Positions 5,165-9,232 of a stretch of 9,232 nt of DNA are shown in pieces. The stretch comes from Methylacidiphilaceae bacterium (GTDB lineage: Bacteria > Verrucomicrobiota > Verrucomicrobiia > Methylacidiphilales > Methylacidiphilaceae), in NCBI GenBank assembly GCA_028687155.1, contig JAQUAR010000039.1, positions 1 to 9,232 of the forward strand, given 5' to 3'. The notes under the pieces are model-generated. The model saw nothing but the letters and a program-made list of their open reading frames with translations. It ran no database searches and was not told the origin of the DNA. The position numbers were made by a program, and so were the translations under genes. How positions within the stretch are numbered: the stretch's first letter is position 1; every line of letters starts with the position of its first letter.

Positions 5165-6337
5165 ATGCAGAATTCCCCATTTGTGAATCTGGCAGTTTGC
5201 GGAAGATTCCATTTCCACAATTACGCCCCTTACCTGGCGGATCGGGGGATCCTCAACCGGTTTTACTATTCTCACCGGATTGGCCAGCAGCTATTGCCTT
5301 CCACGTCGGACGTTGCGGTCAACCTGTGGGGTAAAGAATACCTCATGAGGGCGTGCGATCGCATCCTCGGGGAGACCCGTACAAGCCGGCTTCTTCCCGC
5401 CCTCCATGATTGGTGGGAGAGCGCGGTGCTTCGTTCATGGACGTCTGCCCCTCTTTGGCACGTCATGCTCCACGGGACGGCGCGCCGCATCTTGCGCAGG
5501 GCGAAATCCGAGGGGGCTCTTCTCCTGGGCGAACCGGTCAATGCGCATCCTCGCACGCTGGCCACCCTCCTGGAAGAGGAGGAAGCCCGATTGGGACTTG
5601 CGGTCGAAAAAGAGACGAGGTCCGGCGGGCAACGCTTGCTAGAAGAATTGGCGTCCGTCGATCATCTGCTCGTCGCTTCCCGATGGGTGAAGCGCTCCTT
5701 CCTCCAAAACGGCTTTCCCGAGAAGCAGATCCACCTGATTCCCTACGGGGTGAATCTAGCTCGATTTACTGCGGAACCTGTGAAGCGCCAGTTCCGGAAG
5801 CCCTTCCGTGTCCTCTGCGTTGCACACCTCTCACCCAGGAAAGGCCACATCGACCTGCTGGAGGCATGGCGCTTGCTGCGGTTCCCCGATGCGGAGCTTC
5901 TTCTCATTGGCGCATGGAGTGAATCCATGAAGCCCGTATTGAAACGCTACGAAGGGCTTTACAAGCATATCCCATTCGTCCCCAACGCCGAGCTACCGCG
6001 CTACTACCGCCAGTCCTCGGTTTTCGTGCTTCCATCGATCGAAGACGGGCTTGCGGTTGCCTGCCTGGAAGCCATGGCATGCGGGCTTCCCGCGATCGTC
6101 ACGGAAAACAATGGAGCGGCCGATCTGATTACCCCCGGCCGGACGGGTTTCGTGGTACCCATCCGTTCTCCAGAGCGGATTGCGGAGCTCCTGGAGAGTT
6201 TATATCGTAACCCGGAGCTTCTCTCGGAAATGGGAGAAGCGGCGGCGGAAGGGCTGCGCGTATCTTGCTGGGAGAGTTATGCGGCCTTCCTTGCGCAAAC
6301 CTATGGTCTGTTGCAGGCTGAAGCCGCCAAGGTTTAG
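5165..6337 (+). CDS. GT-B glycosyltransferase, GT4-like
   Basis: A 390-residue probable cytoplasmic or membrane-associated transferase that would add a sugar from a nucleotide donor to the growing repeat unit. The N-terminal half begins VNLAVCGRFHFHNYAPYLADRG (from residue 7) and contains GEPVNAHP (122-129), which sits where related enzymes have a conserved acceptor-domain loop. IPYGVNLARF (192-201) is the usual interdomain link. The C-terminal donor domain runs about 214-385: VLCVAHLSPRKGHIDLLEAW (216-235), then VLPSIEDGLAVACLEAMACG (288-307). In register, the first acid of the EX7E motif is Asp294, with Glu302 as the second, so the motif is DX7E. An in-frame TAA at 5153-5155 makes ATG 5165 the earliest possible start; no ribosome site precedes it. 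Donor and linkage are unknown. Confidence 0.88.
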   Translation: MQNSPFVNLAVCGRFHFHNYAPYLADRGILNRFYYSHRIGQQLLPSTSDVAVNLWGKEYLMRACDRILGETRTSRLLPALHDWWESAVLRSWTSAPLWHVMLHGTARRILRRAKSEGALLLGEPVNAHPRTLATLLEEEEARLGLAVEKETRSGGQRLLEELASVDHLLVASRWVKRSFLQNGFPEKQIHLIPYGVNLARFTAEPVKRQFRKPFRVLCVAHLSPRKGHIDLLEAWRLLRFPDAELLLIGAWSESMKPVLKRYEGLYKHIPFVPNAELPRYYRQSSVFVLPSIEDGLAVACLEAMACGLPAIVTENNGAADLITPGRTGFVVPIRSPERIAELLESLYRNPELLSEMGEAAAEGLRVSCWESYAAFLAQTYGLLQAEAAKV

Positions 6338-6403
6338 GTCTCTCTCATCGTCGGCGCCGACCGAAAGTGAAAAGCGATCGTTTTTGAACCTTCTCCAAGA
6401 GCA

Positions 6404-7543
6404 ATGAGGCTCCTGATCTGTTACGCCCATTTTGGGCCCTATCACATGGCACGGGCGCGAGCTCTTTTGAAGCGCCACGATGTTGAACCCGTCTTTCTTG
6501 AGCTTTCCCAAAGCCAGAAGAGCCACCCATGGCTCGGAGAAAAAGACGAACGAGACATCCCGGTCTTCAGTCTTTGTACCGGGGCGCTCGAGCAAATCGA
6601 TCAGAGGGAAGCTACGTTTCGGATGAGGGAGTTTCTCAACCGGGTCACGCCGGATGTGGTCGCTATGGCCGGATATGGCCTGCCTGTCTTACAGGCAGCG
6701 GCGTGGTGGGCTCGACAGAGGCGTAAGGGGAGTATGCTGCTCTTTGAGACATGCCGGCACGATAAAAGGCGGAATCCGCTTCTGGAAGGGTTGAAGCGGT
6801 GGATGATTCCCCGGTTGTACAACGCGGGCTTTGTCGGCGGACTCCGGCATCGCGCGTATCTCATCGAGTTGGGCATCCCTTCGGATCGTATTCGGGAATC
6901 ATCCGCTGTCGTTGATAATGATTTTTTCTCCGCTGGCGCGCAGAAAACGCGAGCCCAGGAGGAAATTTGGAGAAAACGGCTTGGGCTTCCCTCACGCTAC
7001 TTCCTATTCACAGGCCGGCTGGCATCCGAAAAAAATGTCTTCGGTCTCTTGCGAGCCTATCGTGCGTATCGGGACCGAGGCGGAGACAGGAGCCTCGTTC
7101 TCCTGGGTGATGGCCCGCTGCGCGCGGAATTCGAGCGATACGTGAAAGAACAACGAATCCCCGAGGTGATCCATCGGGGGTTTGTTCCGACGTCGGAACT
7201 CCCTCCATACTATGCCCTTTCGGACTGTTTCGTTCTCCCGAGCACGATTGAGCCTTGGGGACTCGTCGTCAACGAAGCGATGGCCTCCGGCTTGCCGGTT
7301 ATCGTATCGGATATCTGCGGATGTGCTCCTGAGCTTGTTCAGGCGGGAAACGGTTTTCTCTTTTCTCCCGGAGAGAGCGAACGCCTGGCGGCGCTCCTGG
7401 CAAAAATCGGCGCCATGACCGACGAACAGAGGCGAGGCTTGGGAAAGGAATCGGAGCGGATCATCCGACATTTCAGCCTCGATCAATGGGCCGAAGGACT
7501 CGTGAGCGCAGCCCAAGCCGCACGGGAGGCTCGAGGAGCGTGA
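6404..7543 (+). CDS. GT-B glycosyltransferase, GT4 family
   Basis: A 379-residue transferase with a standard two-domain GT-B layout. The acceptor domain starts MRLLICYAHFGPYHMARARA (1-20). The link region includes VVDNDFF (169-175). The donor domain carries LFTGRLASEKN (201-211), LVLLGDGPLR (231-240), RGFVPTSELPPYY (258-270) and STIEPWGLVVNEAMASGLP (280-298). This last holds a canonical EX7E pair at Glu283 and Glu291 and the WGLVVNEAM string typical of one GT4 subgroup. DICGCAPELV (303-312) follows as expected. No membrane span or signal peptide is evident. It begins 66 bp after the previous glycosyltransferase, with only a weak ribosome site, and its stop overlaps the next gene. It probably adds one sugar of the repeat unit; donor and acceptor cannot be assigned. 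Confidence 0.92.
   Translation: MRLLICYAHFGPYHMARARALLKRHDVEPVFLELSQSQKSHPWLGEKDERDIPVFSLCTGALEQIDQREATFRMREFLNRVTPDVVAMAGYGLPVLQAAAWWARQRRKGSMLLFETCRHDKRRNPLLEGLKRWMIPRLYNAGFVGGLRHRAYLIELGIPSDRIRESSAVVDNDFFSAGAQKTRAQEEIWRKRLGLPSRYFLFTGRLASEKNVFGLLRAYRAYRDRGGDRSLVLLGDGPLRAEFERYVKEQRIPEVIHRGFVPTSELPPYYALSDCFVLPSTIEPWGLVVNEAMASGLPVIVSDICGCAPELVQAGNGFLFSPGESERLAALLAKIGAMTDEQRRGLGKESERIIRHFSLDQWAEGLVSAAQAAREARGA
7524..7529 (+). promoter_or_regulatory. Ribosome binding site deciding the polymerase start
   Basis: GGGAGG lies 10 bases before GTG 7540, inside the end of the glycosyltransferase gene. It favours this GTG over ATG 7486, which would force a 58-bp overlap, and over ATG 7564, which has only AAGG about ten bases upstream. 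Confidence 0.5.
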
Positions 7544-9063
7544 GCCTCCAAGGCATTCCCCGAATGACCCGTGGGCCCGTCCGTCTGACCGGAGTATCCC
7601 TCCGAGAGACATCGAAGCGGCGAGCCGACTCCCCCATTCCGGAGCTTCCCCCGCTTTGGGGTCTCTGGATTGGAGCCGGTATTCTTTCCGTGGTGCTGGG
7701 AGCTTGGTTGCTCGAAGGGATCGTGGGACACACCGAGGCTCTGGCGCAGGCGATCGGCGTCGGCACCCTGGCGTTCCTTTGCCTGGGAATCGGGGCTGCT
7801 CTCTGGAAGGATCCCGGAGCGCTGGTGAGCCCGGGGGTCGTGATGGCGGCGGGCTGCATCTATCTCTTTGTACTCGACATGGCACTGGTGCGCGAGATGG
7901 AGGGATTCCCCATTCGCGTCGTGTTCCTCTCCGAGACCCTTGGTGCGCTCTTTGTCGCTCTCGCGTTCCTCGGTTGGTTCGCCTTTCATCCGAAAAGGAG
8001 TCCGCTCTCCGGTGTGCTGCGCTGGGCTGATTTTTCCCTGGAGCCCCGTCTCTACTTTTGGCTGGCGCTGCTCGCTTTTGGGATGGAGTTCGCCAAGCGG
8101 ATCCTTCTGGCCCAAGGGAACCTTTCCCTGGTGTTTCAGGCTTTGCTTGCTTCCCGGTCGAACGTCGGAGTCGAGGGAACTACATTGGAAGGGGGCCCGG
8201 TGGGGGATTGGCGCGGCCTGCTTTTCTTCACGCAAACCTTTTTCCTCATGGTTCCGTTTTGCGCCGCGCGTTCTTGGACGCCCAAGCTCTCCCTTGGGAA
8301 AAAGATGGTTTTGGTCGTCGTGGTTTCCTTGAACGCGGGGACGCTCATCCTGGAGGGGGGGCGAGGATATTTGTTCCAGGCGATCGGACTACCTGTCATG
8401 GCACGCTTTATCGAGCGCCGAGGAAATCTCCGCCGGCTTTTGGCGGGGACCGTCGTAGGATTGATTGTGCTGACGCCCCTTACCGATTTCATGGTTTCCG
8501 TGCGCAGCTACGGTTGGGAAAGCTACCAGGATATAGAAGGACCCGAGATCAAGTTCGGAGGATCGCACCGGGACGACAATCTTTATTGGATCGCAAATTT
8601 AGTCGACTCGCTGGAGCGGGATAAGGGATTGGCGGCCCATGAGGGCCCGATGGGTTTTCTCTCGGCTGCGGGAGAGATTGCACAATTCGTGGCAATTACC
8701 TTTGTCCCCAGGGTTTTTTGGCCGGGGAAGCCCGATCCACGGGATCTGGGTGACGATACGCGCCTTTGGATTGCAAGCCGCTCGATCGTGGGAGACCTGG
8801 TTGGGGCCGGTGGCTTGAGCGCACTCATCGTCGGAGCGTTTGTTTTTGGATTGGGAGTTCGCTGGCTTCTCGGCCCTCTTTACTCGATCCCCAAACGGGA
8901 AGGAGCGATGCTCTGCTACGCCTATCTCCTGCTTCTTCTCCAGATGGAGCTCCGGGCGGTGACGACCTATCAAATTGGCCTTGTCATCTTTGCGCTATTG
9001 ACAGTAACCTCCGGCATCCTGCGAATCTTTCTCGAACGGAAAAGAAGGTTGGCGTTTCCGTGA
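7540..9063 (+). CDS. Wzy-like oligosaccharide repeat-unit polymerase (multi-spanning membrane protein)
   Basis: A 507-residue inner-membrane protein from the chosen GTG start, with about 11-12 hydrophobic segments (approximately 39-60, 68-88, 95-117, 128-148, 169-188, 226-244, 254-272, 298-319, 423-446, 456-472, 476-496). Polymerase-like marks are LILEGGRGYLFQ (269-280), a long polar region between about 320 and 385 that is probably a periplasmic loop, and FVPRVFWPGKPD (388-399), a motif I associate with O-antigen or repeat-unit polymerases. Such enzymes join lipid-linked units at the outer face. Sequence conservation is low in this family, so the call rests on topology, these motifs and the neighbouring flippase and glycosyltransferases. 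The start overlaps the previous stop as GTGA, implying translational coupling. An O-antigen ligase-like protein is the main alternative. Confidence 0.78.
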   Translation: MSLQGIPRMTRGPVRLTGVSLRETSKRRADSPIPELPPLWGLWIGAGILSVVLGAWLLEGIVGHTEALAQAIGVGTLAFLCLGIGAALWKDPGALVSPGVVMAAGCIYLFVLDMALVREMEGFPIRVVFLSETLGALFVALAFLGWFAFHPKRSPLSGVLRWADFSLEPRLYFWLALLAFGMEFAKRILLAQGNLSLVFQALLASRSNVGVEGTTLEGGPVGDWRGLLFFTQTFFLMVPFCAARSWTPKLSLGKKMVLVVVVSLNAGTLILEGGRGYLFQAIGLPVMARFIERRGNLRRLLAGTVVGLIVLTPLTDFMVSVRSYGWESYQDIEGPEIKFGGSHRDDNLYWIANLVDSLERDKGLAAHEGPMGFLSAAGEIAQFVAITFVPRVFWPGKPDPRDLGDDTRLWIASRSIVGDLVGAGGLSALIVGAFVFGLGVRWLLGPLYSIPKREGAMLCYAYLLLLLQMELRAVTTYQIGLVIFALLTVTSGILRIFLERKRRLAFP

Positions 9064-9232
9064 TGCCTCCTCAGATTCTCGTTCTTGCTCCCCTCTTGGC
9101 GCGGAGCGCGGGCGGATTAGCCAGCGCGGCTTCTTCCCTCAGCCAGGTTCTTTGTTCGGCAGGCTGGGGCCTGCAAGTGCTTACGACCGATCTGGGGGAG
9201 AGACGGGAAGAGGCGAGGGAGCCGCTCGACCC
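9063..9232 (+). CDS. Probable GT4-like glycosyltransferase, N-terminal fragment (cut by window end)
   Basis: The frame opens with ATG 9063, overlapping the polymerase stop by one base (TGATG), and runs open to the window edge for 56 residues. It reads MPPQILVLAPLLARSAGGLA, then a helix-like SAASSLSQVLCSAGW and a strand LQVLTTDLG. A hydrophobic strand, a Gly-Gly loop, a helix and a second strand is the normal beginning of a GT4 acceptor domain (compare GGPxxSVxxLxxxLxxxGHxVxVxT-type starts). The donor domain and EX7E motif lie outside the window, so the family call is provisional. Tight coupling to the polymerase and the locus context support it. Confidence 0.65.
   Translation, partial: MPPQILVLAPLLARSAGGLASAASSLSQVLCSAGWGLQVLTTDLGERREEAREPLD

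Noticed and set aside
7486..7539. ATG 7486 as the polymerase start
   Set aside because: It would overlap the preceding gene by 58 bp. GTG 7540 has a well-spaced GGGAGG and a compact GTGA overlap.
7004..7885. 293-residue antisense ORF
   Set aside because: It is rich in Pro, Arg and Ser and lies opposite two well-supported genes. This is the expected shadow of GC-rich coding DNA.

Overview
The window is a bacterial polysaccharide-assembly locus, with all recognisable genes on the + strand. It is preceded by two nested remnants of an IS1182-type insertion sequence. Base composition looks GC-rich (judged by eye, not computed), except for an A-rich stretch at about 910-1055. No rRNA, tRNA or other taxonomic marker is present. 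The GC-rich coding style and the overall gene look would fit a Verrucomicrobia-like acidophile such as Methylacidimicrobium, but that is a weak guess and the host should be treated as undetermined.

Layout. Bases 1-908 hold the 3' end of one IS1182-family copy (1-315), fused directly to a 5'-truncated second copy (316-908). The shared 315 bp (1-315 and 594-908) align without gaps at about 95-96% identity, and both end at the same base, which marks the right end of the element. Bases 910-1055 are an A-rich spacer holding a small palindrome and possibly the tail of a disrupted gene. Then follow two SAM-dependent methyltransferases, each with an N-terminal CxxC...CxxC zinc-ribbon-like segment (1056-1913 and 2049-3113); a MurJ/MviN-type flippase (3281-4996); two GT-B glycosyltransferases of the GT4 type (5165-6337 and 6404-7543); a multi-spanning Wzy-like polymerase (start taken as GTG 7540, end 9063); and the N-terminus of a third probable GT4 enzyme, cut by the window edge (9063-9232).

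How they work together. Flippase, polymerase, several glycosyltransferases and sugar- or lipid-type methyltransferases are the typical parts list of a Wzx/Wzy-dependent O-antigen or exopolysaccharide pathway. Glycosyltransferases would build a repeat unit on a lipid carrier at the cytoplasmic face, the methyltransferases could decorate it or its precursors, the flippase would move it across the membrane, and the polymerase would join units outside. No initiating sugar-phosphate transferase, chain-length regulator or exporter is visible here, so the locus should continue beyond the window. The last three genes are tightly coupled (GTGA and TGATG overlaps). The first four are separated by 66-168 bp gaps that may hold extra control signals.
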